Part shown: one piece after another, positions 17,999 through 27,907 of the stretch
Layout of the letters: each line of letters starts with the position of its first letter
Position numbering within the stretch: the stretch's first letter is position 1
Source: Mucilaginibacter sp.
Lineage (GTDB): Bacteria > Bacteroidota > Bacteroidia > Sphingobacteriales > Sphingobacteriaceae
NCBI RefSeq assembly: GCF_025359345.1
Contig: NZ_JANYGQ010000020.1
Coordinates: forward strand, 229,444 to 293,443
Length of the DNA: 64,000 nucleotides
Direction: 5' to 3'
Notes under the pieces: generated by a model
Database searches by the model: none
The model's input: the letters and a program-made list of their open reading frames with translations, nothing else
Told to the model about the DNA's origin: nothing
Translations under genes and position numbers: made by a program

Positions 17999-20900
17999 CC
18001 CCGTCCTGGACTGTAAACTGGTAAGTTTCCGTATTACCTATCGGTAAATCAGATATCGCTCCCCGGTTTAGCTGCCACCAGAAACGTTGTCTTGGTTTTT
18101 CACGGTTGCCGATTTCGTTCATCGAGTTAGCATCGTACAACCGGCCGTTAACCATTACGTATTTTATTCTTTCGCTGTTCCTGATATCAACAAGGGGGTT
18201 GGCGTCCAGTACAATCATATCGGCAAGCTTGCCTAACTCCAGCGAACCAATTTCTTTATCCATACCAAGGTAGGATGCGCCATTCATTGTTGCACAACGG
18301 ATGGCCTGCAGCGGCGTCATACCGCCTTGCGCCAGCATCCATAGCTCCCAATGAGCGCCCAGGCCCTGTAACTGGCCATGTGCACCCAGATTTACCTTTG
18401 TGCCGCCGTCTGCAATTTGTTTTACGTATTTGGATACCTCGATGTGGCCATAATCGCCATATTCCGACGTACTCCTGCGCCGCGACCGTGCATCAACAAT
18501 TGATTGTGGCGTAAAATTCAGCAAATGCTCATTTTTCCAAACTTCGGTGCGGTCGTACCAAAACGTTTCACCGAACTGGGTGCCATAAGCAACGATAAGA
18601 GTAGGGGTGTAAGCCGTTTTGCTGGCGTTCCATAAGGTTTTTACGTCTTTATAAATTGGCCAAACCGGTATGTTGTGCTCAATACCGGTATGCCCGTCTA
18701 ATATCATACTCATATTGGTAAAAAATGTGGAGCCGCCTTCGGGTACAACTTCCATTTGCAACTGGCGGGCGGCTTCAATAATCTGCTGGCGCTGCTCACG
18801 GCGTGGCTGATTATAGCTTTTTACCGAAAATGCCCCTACCGCTTTTAAACGACGGATGTTGGAGAGTGCATCGTCAAAACTATTTATTACAGCCTTAAAG
18901 TCGCCATCGGCTCCATATAGTATGGTACCTGTTGAGTAAACCCTGGGACCAACCATGTTGCCGGCCTTTAGCATTTCGTTTTGGCTAAATACCATTTCGG
19001 TATTGCTCGACGGGTCGTGGGCGGTGGTTACACCAAAAGCCAGGTTGGCATAATAACGCCAATCCTGCTGCGGAGAGATTCCATCGGGGCTGGTACCCAG
19101 GTGGCCGTGTACATCGACGATACCCGGCATAATGGTTTTGCCTGCAAGATCGTAGACTTTCGCGCTATCAGGTACCGCAATTGCATCGGATTTGCCTATT
19201 GCGGTTATTTTGTTCCGGGTAACTATGATGGTGCCGTTTTCAATCACCTCATCACCCTTCATGGTAATTATCCTGGCATTTTTAAAGACGATAACACCGT
19301 TGGGAACATCGGTTTTTAGCTTCAGGCCGATTTCTGTACCAACTGTATCAACCGGTGGGGTTTTATCCGTTCCGCCATCAACAAAGGGGAATGCATTCCT
19401 TATGTCACGCACGAAATATTTCGGGCCAAGCGTCCACATTAGCTTCTGGCTGTCTTTGCTCCAATGCAGGTACGTGCCCGCATCACGTGTTAACTTGCTC
19501 AAAGGGAGGGCTTTATTGCCGGCCGATAACTCTTGCGGGCTGCCGGTGTAAATCATCGGGGTGATGTAACAGTTAAAAAGCTCAGTAAAGGCCACCCATT
19601 TGCCATCGGGACTTGGGTTAAACTGCGTTGCATATTTCGAGGTATACAAAACCCGCTGGTTGGCGCCGGTGGTGTCCATCACCTTATAGGCTTTTTTGTC
19701 GCCCTCGTAACTTTGATAGTATAATTTCGAGTCATCAGCCGAGTATTGCGGCTGAATACCATTGTCGATTATCATTTTTGGCGTGCCACCATTTGCCGGG
19801 ATGGTGTAAATGCCCGGATTTTTGCCGAACGCATAACCGGACGTACCATTACCTTCGCCTTTCCTGAAAACTATCTTATCGCCTTTGTTTGAAAATTTGG
19901 GCGAGTAGTAGTAGCCTTTTTCCGCTGTTAGCCTGGTAACCTGGCAGGTGGTAAGATCGATTTTATTGATGGATGCTTTTAGCTCGTCTGTCCAGTCAAT
20001 ATAAACTAATGATTTACCATCCGGACTAAAGGCAGGCTCGTATTCAAAATCGGGAGTGGCGGTAATTCGGGTTGGTATGCCGTCGGGGAGGGCTTTTATA
20101 TAAATATACCCGGCAGCATTAAAGGCAACAACTTTACCATCCGGCGATGTTGTCAGCTGCCTGATCATTTTCACCGTAAAATCGTCCTGGAAAACTTTCT
20201 GCTGAAAATGAAGGGCGTCGGTAATTGATTGCGTTGAGGTTACTTCGAACGGTATTTGGGTTGCATTAAGCGATGTTATATCCAAATTCCAGATCTTACC
20301 TTTCGCATAAAAAATAAGGCTGTTATTATCCGGCGTCCAGTTAAAATTAGGGTACACGCCAAAAATAGCCCAGGTTTCCTGCTGGTCGTGCGATAAGCCA
20401 TCGTATACAGGCCATTCTTCGCCGGTGGCCAGGTTGTGAATAAATAATACTGATTTTAACCGCACGCGCTTAACAAAAGCCAGTAGCTTTCCGTCAGGAG
20501 ATATTTGCGGACGACATGCGCCACCGGAACCGCCCGTAACGGTTTCTATGTCGCCGGTTTGGCGGTTCAGGCGTTGTATGGCGTAAATGCCCTGATAAGG
20601 GTCTTTATTATATTGAAATGATGGCCCGGGCGTAACATCTTCGCTCCAGTAAACATACTTGCCGTCGGGCGAAATTATTGGTTCGCCTGCGTCCTGCTGG
20701 TCATTTTTACGTTTGGTTAGCTGAATACCTTCGCCGCCGGTTTTGTGGTAAAGCCACATTTCGCCCGCACCTAACGAGCGGAAGCCGGTGAAATGTTTGC
20801 GGGCAACCAAATATTGTCCATCGGGCGACCACGATGCATTATTCAGCAACCTGAAGTTTTCTTTGGTGATGGAATGCTTGCCACTGCCATCGGCGTTCAT

Positions 20901-21230
20901 TATCCAGATGTTATCTGCGCCTTCCTTGTCGCTGGTGTAGGATATGCTTTTTCCGTCCGGGCTAAATCGTGGCTGCACCTCCCATGCTTTGCCGCCCGCC
21001 AACAGGGTTGCTTTGCCGCCAGCAATAGGTATGCTGTAAATATCGCCGAGCAAATCAAAAACGATGGTTTTGCCGTCGGGGCTAACGTCGAGGTTCATCC
21101 AGGTGCCTTCGTCGGTGGTTATGGTTACTTTTTTTTGCGGGGCGCCCTGGACGGATTCGATGTTCCATTTTTGGGCGAATAAATTGATTGAAACTATAGA
21201 AAACAGGAGAGTAGTATAGATAGCTTTCAT
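17994..21230 (-). CDS. TolB-like beta-propeller / amidohydrolase fusion protein
   Basis: A 1078-residue exported protein (signal KAIYTTLLFSIVSINLFAQ). Residues about 30-620 carry repeated WD40-like PD40 blades (ISPDGKYVYWS, FSPDGKSISYTS, SPDGKWVAF). An amidohydrolase domain follows from about 660: GKTIMPGIVDVHGHLG has the metal-binding His-x-His at 708-710, and GTKVNLGAHGQLQGLGAHWE and MNGASYLGMDKEIGSLELGKLADMI are the usual C-terminal landmarks (given here in pieces). Homologues are common in Bacteroidota and annotated as PD40 domain-containing amidohydrolases; a peptidase or imidazolonepropionase-like activity has been assumed. Substrate is unknown. It is monocistronic. Confidence 0.87.
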   Translation of the reverse strand: MKAIYTTLLFSIVSINLFAQKWNIESVQGAPQKKVTITTDEGTWMNLDVSPDGKTIVFDLLGDIYSIPIAGGKATLLAGGKAWEVQPRFSPDGKSISYTSDKEGADNIWIMNADGSGKHSITKENFRLLNNASWSPDGQYLVARKHFTGFRSLGAGEMWLYHKTGGEGIQLTKRKNDQQDAGEPIISPDGKYVYWSEDVTPGPSFQYNKDPYQGIYAIQRLNRQTGDIETVTGGSGGACRPQISPDGKLLAFVKRVRLKSVLFIHNLATGEEWPVYDGLSHDQQETWAIFGVYPNFNWTPDNNSLIFYAKGKIWNLDITSLNATQIPFEVTSTQSITDALHFQQKVFQDDFTVKMIRQLTTSPDGKVVAFNAAGYIYIKALPDGIPTRITATPDFEYEPAFSPDGKSLVYIDWTDELKASINKIDLTTCQVTRLTAEKGYYYSPKFSNKGDKIVFRKGEGNGTSGYAFGKNPGIYTIPANGGTPKMIIDNGIQPQYSADDSKLYYQSYEGDKKAYKVMDTTGANQRVLYTSKYATQFNPSPDGKWVAFTELFNCYITPMIYTGSPQELSAGNKALPLSKLTRDAGTYLHWSKDSQKLMWTLGPKYFVRDIRNAFPFVDGGTDKTPPVDTVGTEIGLKLKTDVPNGVIVFKNARIITMKGDEVIENGTIIVTRNKITAIGKSDAIAVPDSAKVYDLAGKTIMPGIVDVHGHLGTSPDGISPQQDWRYYANLAFGVTTAHDPSSNTEMVFSQNEMLKAGNMVGPRVYSTGTILYGADGDFKAVINSFDDALSNIRRLKAVGAFSVKSYNQPRREQRQQIIEAARQLQMEVVPEGGSTFFTNMSMILDGHTGIEHNIPVWPIYKDVKTLWNASKTAYTPTLIVAYGTQFGETFWYDRTEVWKNEHLLNFTPQSIVDARSRRRSTSEYGDYGHIEVSKYVKQIADGGTKVNLGAHGQLQGLGAHWELWMLAQGGMTPLQAIRCATMNGASYLGMDKEIGSLELGKLADMIVLDANPLVDIRNSERIKYVMVNGRLYDANSMNEIGNREKPRQRFWWQLNRGAISDLPIGNTETYQFTVQDGD

Positions 21231-21441
21231 TATGCGGGTTTTACCGCCGCGAATTTACACGATTTACACCAAGATTAAACTAAGATTTATAGGATTTGAG
21301 GATTATAGGATCCAGGCAGACAATACTTAAAAACAAGAATCTTAAAATCTTTTCATCCTATGAATCTTAGTTTATCTTTACCAACTTCGAATAATTCGGT
21401 TCTACAATCCGAAATCGAACATCCGATATCCGAATCAAAGC
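21231..21441. repeat. Word-repeat spacer between divergent genes
   Basis: The spacer holds a left half of aagatttataggattt words (about 21270-21312), a right half of the complement (about 21340-21375) and a further block of atccgaaatcgaac words (21400-21436) directly before recQ. It shares wording with the spacer at 17921-17998 on the other side of the same gene. Promoters for both genes must lie here. Confidence 0.55.
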
Positions 21442-23337
21442 ATGACATTACAGGAAATATTAAAACAGTACTGGAACCACGATACTTTCCGCCCGATGCA
21501 GGAGGAGATTATCAAATCTGTTTTATTGGGTCATGATACGCTGGCGTTATTGCCAACCGGCGGGGGCAAATCGGTTTGTTTCCAGGTGCCGGCTTTGGCG
21601 AAAGAAGGTATTTGTATCGTCGTATCGCCCCTGATCGCGTTGATGAAGGACCAGGTGGAAAATTTGCGGGCCAAGGGAATTGAAGCGGTGTCGATCGTTT
21701 CGGGCATGAGCAAGCGCGAAATTGATATGGCGCTTGATAGCTGTATTTATGGTGGGGTGAAGTTTTTATACTTGTCGCCAGAGCGATTATTGTCTGACCT
21801 GGCCCGCGAGCGCATCAAGTACATGAATGTGAACCTGATTGCGGTTGACGAGGCGCATTGTATTTCGCAATGGGGATATGATTTCCGCCCGCCGTACCTG
21901 CACATTGCTGATTTGAGGGAATTGCACCCGGATGTGCCGGTGCTGGCATTAACAGCAACCGCTACCGCCGAAGTGCGCGAGGATATTCAACAAAAGCTAC
22001 AGTTTAAAAACGCGGTGGTTTTTCAAAAAAGCTTCGAGCGGAAAAATATCAGCTACGTGGTTCAAAACACAGAGGATAAATTGCGTAAGCTGATTGATGT
22101 GGCGAAAGGCGTTAAGGGCAGCGGGATTGTTTACGTTCGTACCCGCAAGGAAACCGCCGAAATAGCCAAATTTTATTCCACTAACGGCATTAAGGCCGAT
22201 TATTACCATGCGGGCCTTGAGGCAGCCGTACGGTCGAGAAAACAGGAAAGCTGGAAGACCAATAAGACGCGAATAATTGTAGCTACCAACGCCTTCGGAA
22301 TGGGGATTGATAAACCGGATGTGCGCTTTGTAATACATAAAGATATGCCCGACAGCCTGGAAGCCTATTACCAGGAAGCCGGCAGGGCAGGGCGAGATGA
22401 GCATAAAGCCTACGGCGTATTGTTATATAATTATGCCGACAGGCTGAGACAGGAGAAAAAGTTTGAATTAAGTTTTCCAACTGTTGCTGAAGTAAAGCAG
22501 GTTTACCACTATTTAGCCAACTACTACAGCTTAGCCTATGAGGCAGGCGAGGGGACCAGCATGGATCTTGACCTGGGCGATTTTTGCAGCCGGTTTAAAT
22601 TAGAGCCTATAAAGACGCTGAATGCCCTGAAGTTTTTGGAGCAGGATGATTACCTGTCGTTTAACGAGAGTGTGTTTTTGCCCTCGCGGTTTCGGTTTGA
22701 GGTTGGGAACGAGGAGTTGTATAACTTCCAGATACAAAACCCGGGGTGGGACCCTTTTGTTAAAACGATACTGCGCTCATACGGCGGGGCGTTTGACAAT
22801 TTTGTAAATATCCGCGAATTTGACCTTGCACGGCGCAGCCAGATGAGCGCGCAGCAGGTTATCGAGGGGCTGAAGCAACTTGACGAATACCATATTTTAA
22901 GTTACAAACAACAAACCGATAAGCCGCAGGTTACCTGGCTGAAACCCCGCCAGCATAACGAATCGCTATACATCAACAAAAAATTGATTGACGATCGTAA
23001 GGCGACCTACCGTAAAAAAATGGAGGGCGTTTTTGCTTACGCCGAAACGAAAAGATGCCGCAGCCAAATGCTGCTTAATTATTTTGACGAGCGCAATGCA
23101 GATAAATGTGGTGTTTGTGATGTTTGCCTGGAAGAAAAACGCCAAACCAGCGCTGCCGAAATATTTGATGACATTACAAACGAACTGATAGAGTTGTTAA
23201 GTACCTCATCGCACGATATTGCCACGCTGGTAACCACAGCCACCATCGGCACCGAAAAAGAGCGGATAGATACGGTAAGGCAATTATTGGATGCAGGGAA
23301 AATTAAGTTTGCGGGGGAGAAACTTGTAATCAGTTAG
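21442..23337 (+). CDS. recQ: ATP-dependent DNA helicase RecQ
   Basis: A 631-residue superfamily 2 helicase that unwinds DNA 3'-5' in recombination and fork repair (family knowledge). Motif 0 FRPMQEEII, Walker A LALLPTGGGKSVCFQVP, DEAH box VDEAHCISQWGYDFRP, motif IV IVYVRTRKETAEI and motif VI YYQEAGRAGRD are all intact. The zinc-binding module is C-x16-C-x2-C-x2-C (from KRCRSQML to CDVC), followed by a winged-helix region. There is no recognisable HRDC domain at the C-terminus, consistent with the shorter RecQ paralogues found in Bacteroidota. Start chosen at the only ATG before FRPMQ. Confidence 0.95.
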   Translation: MTLQEILKQYWNHDTFRPMQEEIIKSVLLGHDTLALLPTGGGKSVCFQVPALAKEGICIVVSPLIALMKDQVENLRAKGIEAVSIVSGMSKREIDMALDSCIYGGVKFLYLSPERLLSDLARERIKYMNVNLIAVDEAHCISQWGYDFRPPYLHIADLRELHPDVPVLALTATATAEVREDIQQKLQFKNAVVFQKSFERKNISYVVQNTEDKLRKLIDVAKGVKGSGIVYVRTRKETAEIAKFYSTNGIKADYYHAGLEAAVRSRKQESWKTNKTRIIVATNAFGMGIDKPDVRFVIHKDMPDSLEAYYQEAGRAGRDEHKAYGVLLYNYADRLRQEKKFELSFPTVAEVKQVYHYLANYYSLAYEAGEGTSMDLDLGDFCSRFKLEPIKTLNALKFLEQDDYLSFNESVFLPSRFRFEVGNEELYNFQIQNPGWDPFVKTILRSYGGAFDNFVNIREFDLARRSQMSAQQVIEGLKQLDEYHILSYKQQTDKPQVTWLKPRQHNESLYINKKLIDDRKATYRKKMEGVFAYAETKRCRSQMLLNYFDERNADKCGVCDVCLEEKRQTSAAEIFDDITNELIELLSTSSHDIATLVTTATIGTEKERIDTVRQLLDAGKIKFAGEKLVIS

Positions 23338-23386
23338 CAGTTTTAAGTTGGCAGTTGGCAGTCTGGAAAGTCTGAGAGCTTAATAT

Positions 23387-23418
23387 TTTGCAGTTCCACA
23401 CAAAATGCTTTATATTTG
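23387..23418 (+). promoter_or_regulatory. Consensus promoter of the DUF4290 gene
   Basis: TTTG at 23387-23390, 20-base spacer, TATATTTG at 23411-23418: a near-perfect Bacteroidota housekeeping promoter. The start codon is 118 bases downstream, leaving a fairly long leader. Confidence 0.8.
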
Positions 23419-23535
23419 CGTTACTACTTCGTACTAAATTCAACTTTAGCCTCTAATTCCCACCCTTACCGGGAAAAATGTCTGCGCTAATTTTAAAAAT
23501 CTTCATAAAATATTAACTAACAGGCTTATAAAACT

Positions 23536-24252
23536 ATGCCCCAAGAATTTGATTATAACTCAACCAGGAATAAATTAATCCTGTCTGAGTATGGCCGCAA
23601 CGTACAAAATATGGTAAAATATATTGTTGCGCTGCCTACTAAAGAAGAACGTAACCGTTATGCACAGGTTGTGATTGACCTGATGGGTTTTTTAAACCCG
23701 CACCTGCGCGATGTCGCCGATTTTAAACACAAACTGTGGGATCACCTGCACATTATTTCTGATTTCCAGATTGATGTTGACTCACCTTACCCAAAGCCGT
23801 CGATGGAAGCCATCCATTTAAAGCCAGAGCCATTAAAATATCCGCACCAGCGTATAAGATACAAGCACTATGGCAAAACAATCGAGTTGATGATTGAAAA
23901 GGCCAAAAGTATTGACGATCCTGATCGTAAACGCCACATGGTGCAGGCTGTTGCCAATTTTATGAAAATGGCCTATGTGCAATGGAACAAAGATTCGGTA
24001 ACCGACGAAATGATATTGAACGATCTTTATATGCTGTCGGGCGGCACACTTAAACTGGAAGAAAATGTTAACCTGAACAAAGTTGAATACCGTGCCAATA
24101 CACACAGTAACAACAACCAGAATAATCGCGGCCGCACCAATAATAACAACCAGAATAACCGCGGTCGTACTAACAACAATAACAACAACCCGCGTAACAA
24201 TAATAACAACCAAAACCGCAACCGTAACAACGGGGGGGCTAAAAAGTATTAA
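23536..24252 (+). CDS. DUF4290 domain-containing protein with Asn-rich tail
   Basis: A 238-residue cytoplasmic protein. Residues 1-185 form the conserved DUF4290 domain of Bacteroidota (LILSEYGRNVQNMVKYI, RNRYAQVVIDLMGFLNPHLRD, KLWDHLHIISDF, RIRYKHYGKTIELMI). The last 50 residues are low-complexity Asn/Arg repeats (NNNQNNRGRTNNN) encoded by aataacaac-rich DNA. Function is unknown; in many Bacteroidota genomes it lies directly before murA, as here, which suggests a link to envelope growth (inference). The tail could bind RNA or be disordered; length variation there is likely. Confidence 0.88.
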   Translation: MPQEFDYNSTRNKLILSEYGRNVQNMVKYIVALPTKEERNRYAQVVIDLMGFLNPHLRDVADFKHKLWDHLHIISDFQIDVDSPYPKPSMEAIHLKPEPLKYPHQRIRYKHYGKTIELMIEKAKSIDDPDRKRHMVQAVANFMKMAYVQWNKDSVTDEMILNDLYMLSGGTLKLEENVNLNKVEYRANTHSNNNQNNRGRTNNNNQNNRGRTNNNNNNPRNNNNNQNRNRNNGGAKKY

Positions 24253-24333
24253 CTTGTTCATAGTTCATGGTTGATAGTTCATAGCCGTCTGTGCTCCAAC
24301 TGTAAGCCATGAACCATGATCCATGAACTATCG
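24247..24333. repeat. Word-repeat spacer (gttcatag family), inverted halves
   Basis: Left half gttcatagttcatggttgat and right half ccatgaaccatgatccatga are mutually complementary and would fold into a long imperfect hairpin between the DUF4290 gene and murA, two genes on the same strand. Confidence 0.6.
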
Positions 24334-24340
24334 ACTGACT

Positions 24341-25648
24341 ATGACTAACGCATTTGAAATAATTGGCGGAACGCCGTTAAAGGGCGAAATAATACCGCAG
24401 GGTGCTAAAAACGAGGCTTTGCAAATTCTTTCGGCCGTGTTGTTAACGGCGGAGAAAATAACCATCAGCAACATACCTGACATTAAGGATGTAAATAAAC
24501 TGATTGAATTGCTGGGCGACATGGGCGTAATAGTTGAAAAACTGGCGCCTGATACCTACAGCTTTGAAGCAAAAAATATCGACCTGGATTTTTTCCTGTC
24601 GGATGCGTTTAAAGAAAAGGGTGGCGGTTTGCGTGGCTCTATTATGATTGTTGGCCCGCTGCTGGCTCGTTTCGGCAAGGCATCGATACCTAAGCCGGGC
24701 GGCGATAAAATTGGCCGCAGACGTCTGGATACTCACTTTCTTGGTTTTGAAAAGCTTGGCGCACAATTCAATTACGACCCGTCAAACGGCTTTTTTAATG
24801 TAGACGCATCGAACTTAAAAGGCACTTACATATTGCTCGACGAAGCTTCGGTAACCGGTACAGCTAACATTGTGATGGCAGCGGTGCTTGCAAAAGGTAC
24901 CACCACCCTTTACAATGCCGCCTGCGAGCCTTACCTGCAGCAGCTTTGCAAAATGCTTAACCGCATGGGGGCCAAAATAAGTGGCATAGGCTCAAACCTG
25001 TTAACAATTGAGGGTGTTACTGAACTTGGCGGGACAGAACACCGTTTACTGCCGGATATGATCGAGATCGGTTCGTTCATCGGCCTTGCTGCCATGACAG
25101 AATCGGAAATTACCATTAAGGATGTGCATTACCAGGAACTAGGGATGATACCCGATGTGTTCAGGCGCCTGGGTATAAAAATGGAATTGAGGGGCGATGA
25201 TATTTACATCCCTGCACAAAAGCATTACGAAATTGAGACGTTTATCGACGGTTCTATTATGACTATCGCCGATGCACCATGGCCGGGCTTTACGCCCGAC
25301 TTGCTAAGTATTTGCCTGGTAGTTGCCATACAGGCAAAGGGTTCGGTACTGATACACCAGAAAATGTTTGAAAGCCGCCTGTTTTTTGTTGATAAACTGC
25401 TTGATATGGGTGCCCAGATAATTCTTTGCGACCCGCATCGCGCTACCGTTATCGGCCTTGACAAGCAGGTGCAGCTGCGCGGTATCTCCATGACATCTCC
25501 CGATATACGTGCAGGGGTATCACTGCTGATTGCAGCGCTATCGGCCAAAGGCAAATCAACCATCTACAATATTGAGCAGATAGAGCGCGGTTATCAGAAT
25601 ATAGATAAGCGCCTGATTGCTTTGGGAGCGAATATAAAGAGGATATAA
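24341..25648 (+). CDS. murA: UDP-N-acetylglucosamine 1-carboxyvinyltransferase
   Basis: A 435-residue enzyme of the first committed step of peptidoglycan synthesis, transferring enolpyruvate from PEP to UDP-GlcNAc. Start at 24341 (MTNAFEIIGGTPLKGEI); six codons upstream to 24323 belong to the word-repeat spacer. The UDP-GlcNAc-binding GAKNEALQIL and LLDEASVTGTANIVMAA segments are present. In the active-site loop the usual Cys (Cys115 of E. coli) is replaced by Asp 122: the loop reads PKPGGDKIGRRRLDTH. Asp at this position keeps activity but prevents covalent attack by fosfomycin (established for mycobacteria and others), so the host is predicted to be intrinsically resistant through this enzyme. 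Confidence 0.95.
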   Translation: MTNAFEIIGGTPLKGEIIPQGAKNEALQILSAVLLTAEKITISNIPDIKDVNKLIELLGDMGVIVEKLAPDTYSFEAKNIDLDFFLSDAFKEKGGGLRGSIMIVGPLLARFGKASIPKPGGDKIGRRRLDTHFLGFEKLGAQFNYDPSNGFFNVDASNLKGTYILLDEASVTGTANIVMAAVLAKGTTTLYNAACEPYLQQLCKMLNRMGAKISGIGSNLLTIEGVTELGGTEHRLLPDMIEIGSFIGLAAMTESEITIKDVHYQELGMIPDVFRRLGIKMELRGDDIYIPAQKHYEIETFIDGSIMTIADAPWPGFTPDLLSICLVVAIQAKGSVLIHQKMFESRLFFVDKLLDMGAQIILCDPHRATVIGLDKQVQLRGISMTSPDIRAGVSLLIAALSAKGKSTIYNIEQIERGYQNIDKRLIALGANIKRI

Positions 25649-25725
25649 GTTAGTGATTGGAGGTTAGAGATGAGATATCAGTTTTTTTTCTAATCTCTAA
25701 TCTCCGGTCTCTAATCTCTAAACTA
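25648..25725. repeat. Word-repeat spacer (tctaatc family), inverted halves
   Basis: Left half ggttagagatgagatatcag and right half of ctaatctctaatctccgg words around a run of eight T. It may terminate murA transcription. Confidence 0.55.
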
Positions 25726-25760
25726 ATTTTTACCTTTATCGCAAACCCTAAGGATCAAAC

Positions 25761-27320
25761 ATGCCCTACCAAAACCGGAGATCGAGTTACGCCTTTTTCA
25801 TTTTGATATTTGTTGCCATTAAACTTGGGTTAAACCTGCTGGCGATAGCGCATTTTGGTTTTCACCGTGATGAGTTTTTACACCTGGTTTTAGCGGATCA
25901 TTTGGATTGGGGGTATAAAGAAGTACCGCCGTTTATAGCTATCCTGGCTAAAATTAGCTCCGTTATTTTTGGTGACTCGGTTTTTGCTGCGCGCATTTTC
26001 CCAACTATTGCAAGCGGATTTATTGTTTGGTTTACCGGTTTAATAACCGTTGAGCTTGGCGGCCGTAAGTTTGCAATAGCGCTTGCTTGCCTGGCGCTGA
26101 TATTTGCTCCCGCATTTGCCGCCAGCGGTTACCTGTTCCAGCCCGTGGTATTCGACCAACTTTGGTGGGTAATGGCAGTTTGGCTGCTTACCAAATATTG
26201 TAATACATCGGCGGTTAAATACCTGTATTTTTTGGGTTTGGTGGTTGGCGTTGGCCTGCTGACCAAGTACACTATGGCATTCTTCACCTTTGCATTAATT
26301 ATAGGCCTGGTATTCAGCAAAAACCGCAAACTGTTGCTAAACAGGCATATGATTGGCGCGGCATTGCTTGCTTTGCTTATTTTTCTGCCGAATTTAATCT
26401 GGCAAATTCAGCACCATTTGCCGGTGATTACGCACATGCATAACCTAAGGGAGCAGCAGCTTGATTTTATTAAGCCGTCGGACTTTATTATGCAAGAGTT
26501 AACTGTAAACGGTATTGCCCTGTTTGTTTGGCTAACAGGGTTTGTTTTCCTGTTGTTTTCGTTTAGGCTGCATAAGTTTCAATTTTTGGCTATAGCATTT
26601 GTTTTAATATTCACTTTTTTACTTGTGATGAACGGGAAGAACTACTACCTGTTCGGCGCGTTCCCGATGTTATTCGCTGCAGGCGGCTTTGGCTTTGAGC
26701 GCTGGTTGAAAACAAGCGGCCCGGCTCTGCGCGGCTTTGTTATAGCTGTTTTTACAATACCCAATTTATTGTTGTTTCCACTGGTATTGCCGGTTTTGCC
26801 GTTAAACAAAACCCTTGCTGCGTTTAGGATTGCGCATGATAAGCTGTCGTTTTTAAGCTTTGCCACCCGCTGGGAAGACCATAAGCAACACGCCACTACC
26901 CAGGATTATGGTGACATGATGGGCTGGGACGAAATAACAGCCAACGTAGTAAAAGCCTGGAACAGCCTTACACCTGAGCAGCAAAAGCACACCCAGATTT
27001 ATGCCGATAATTATGGCGAAGCAGGTGCTGTGCATCATTTTGGTAAGCAATATAACTTACCCGATGTAATTTCTCTGAACAGCAGCTTCACCTTATGGGC
27101 GCCAGACAGTCTTAATGCGCAATATATTATTTATGTTGATGACCAGGGCGGCGGCAATATCAAAACGTTTGCACAACACCTGGAGAGCTACCATAAAGTC
27201 GGTGAGGTAACCAACCCGCTTGCTGTTGAAAAGGGGACAGGGATATTTATTTTGGTGCATCCCGGTCCGCAATTAAATGAAAGGTATAGTAAGGAATTGG
27301 CAAGGAAGAGATTGGAGTAA
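25761..27320 (+). CDS. Glycosyltransferase family 39 (PMT/ArnT-like) membrane protein
   Basis: A 519-residue integral membrane protein with about ten to eleven helices in its first 350 residues and a soluble C-terminal domain (about 360-519). The first luminal loop has HFGFHRDEFLHL, with the acidic residues that act as catalytic base in PMT/ArnT enzymes, followed by YKEVPPFIAILAKI and the FAARIFPTI helix. Family members move sugars from polyprenyl-phosphate carriers to proteins or lipid A (family knowledge); the acceptor here is unknown. It is preceded by a tctaatc spacer and followed by a DUF486 gene on the same strand. Confidence 0.83.
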   Translation: MPYQNRRSSYAFFILIFVAIKLGLNLLAIAHFGFHRDEFLHLVLADHLDWGYKEVPPFIAILAKISSVIFGDSVFAARIFPTIASGFIVWFTGLITVELGGRKFAIALACLALIFAPAFAASGYLFQPVVFDQLWWVMAVWLLTKYCNTSAVKYLYFLGLVVGVGLLTKYTMAFFTFALIIGLVFSKNRKLLLNRHMIGAALLALLIFLPNLIWQIQHHLPVITHMHNLREQQLDFIKPSDFIMQELTVNGIALFVWLTGFVFLLFSFRLHKFQFLAIAFVLIFTFLLVMNGKNYYLFGAFPMLFAAGGFGFERWLKTSGPALRGFVIAVFTIPNLLLFPLVLPVLPLNKTLAAFRIAHDKLSFLSFATRWEDHKQHATTQDYGDMMGWDEITANVVKAWNSLTPEQQKHTQIYADNYGEAGAVHHFGKQYNLPDVISLNSSFTLWAPDSLNAQYIIYVDDQGGGNIKTFAQHLESYHKVGEVTNPLAVEKGTGIFILVHPGPQLNERYSKELARKRLE

Positions 27321-27457
27321 TTTGAGGATGCGTGGGTGCGTGGATGTGCGATGGAAAGGATTTGAAGATTGGCTGATTTGAAACTTTGAAAATTCCCCAC
27401 GATCATTTATCAAACAAAACTGCTTAATTTTAGTATAGATAGATTAAACATTCATTT

Positions 27458-27829
27458 ATGCGGGGCCTAAAAACCATTATCTTTTTAATTATATCAAACA
27501 CCTTTATGACATTTGCCTGGTACGGGCACCTGAAGTTTAAAGATTACGACTGGGGCAAAAACCTGGGGCTTATTGCTATAATAGCCATTAGCTGGGGCCT
27601 CGCTTTTTTTGAGTACGTATTCCAGGTACCGGCAAACCGGGCCGGCTATAAAGGCGACGGCGGGCCATTCACTTTGGTACAACTGAAGACCATACAGGAA
27701 GCAATAACCTTAACCGTTTTTATGCTGTTCAGTATCGTGTTTTTTAAATCGGAAAAATTGGGTTGGAACCACCTGGTTGGCTTCGGACTGATTGTTTTGG
27801 CGGTGTTTGTGATATTTAAGAAATGGTAA
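27458..27829 (+). CDS. DUF486 / DMT-superfamily small membrane protein
   Basis: A 123-residue inner-membrane protein with four helices (about 5-22, 36-55, 78-97 and 105-121) and the conserved loop QVPANRAGYKG, which is the DUF486 signature along with YGHLKFKD. The family belongs to the drug/metabolite transporter superfamily fold; a substrate has not been established. It ends with KKW. It is likely monocistronic; the downstream hairpin is oriented mainly for the convergent DUF2807 gene. Confidence 0.87.
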   Translation: MRGLKTIIFLIISNTFMTFAWYGHLKFKDYDWGKNLGLIAIIAISWGLAFFEYVFQVPANRAGYKGDGGPFTLVQLKTIQEAITLTVFMLFSIVFFKSEKLGWNHLVGFGLIVLAVFVIFKKW

Positions 27830-27842
27830 ATCTTGCCAAAAC

Positions 27843-27871
27843 AAAAAAGCCATTCGTTTAAAACGAATGGC
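27843..27871 (-). terminator. Terminator of the first DUF2807 gene
   Basis: GCCATTCGTTT pairs with AAACGAATGGC; on the minus strand it is followed by TTTTTTG. The same position downstream of the paralogous gene carries a diverged version (29361-29393). Confidence 0.8.
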
Positions 27872-27907
27872 CTCCAGAATATATGTTGAACTTTTGCAAA
27901 AGTAGTA

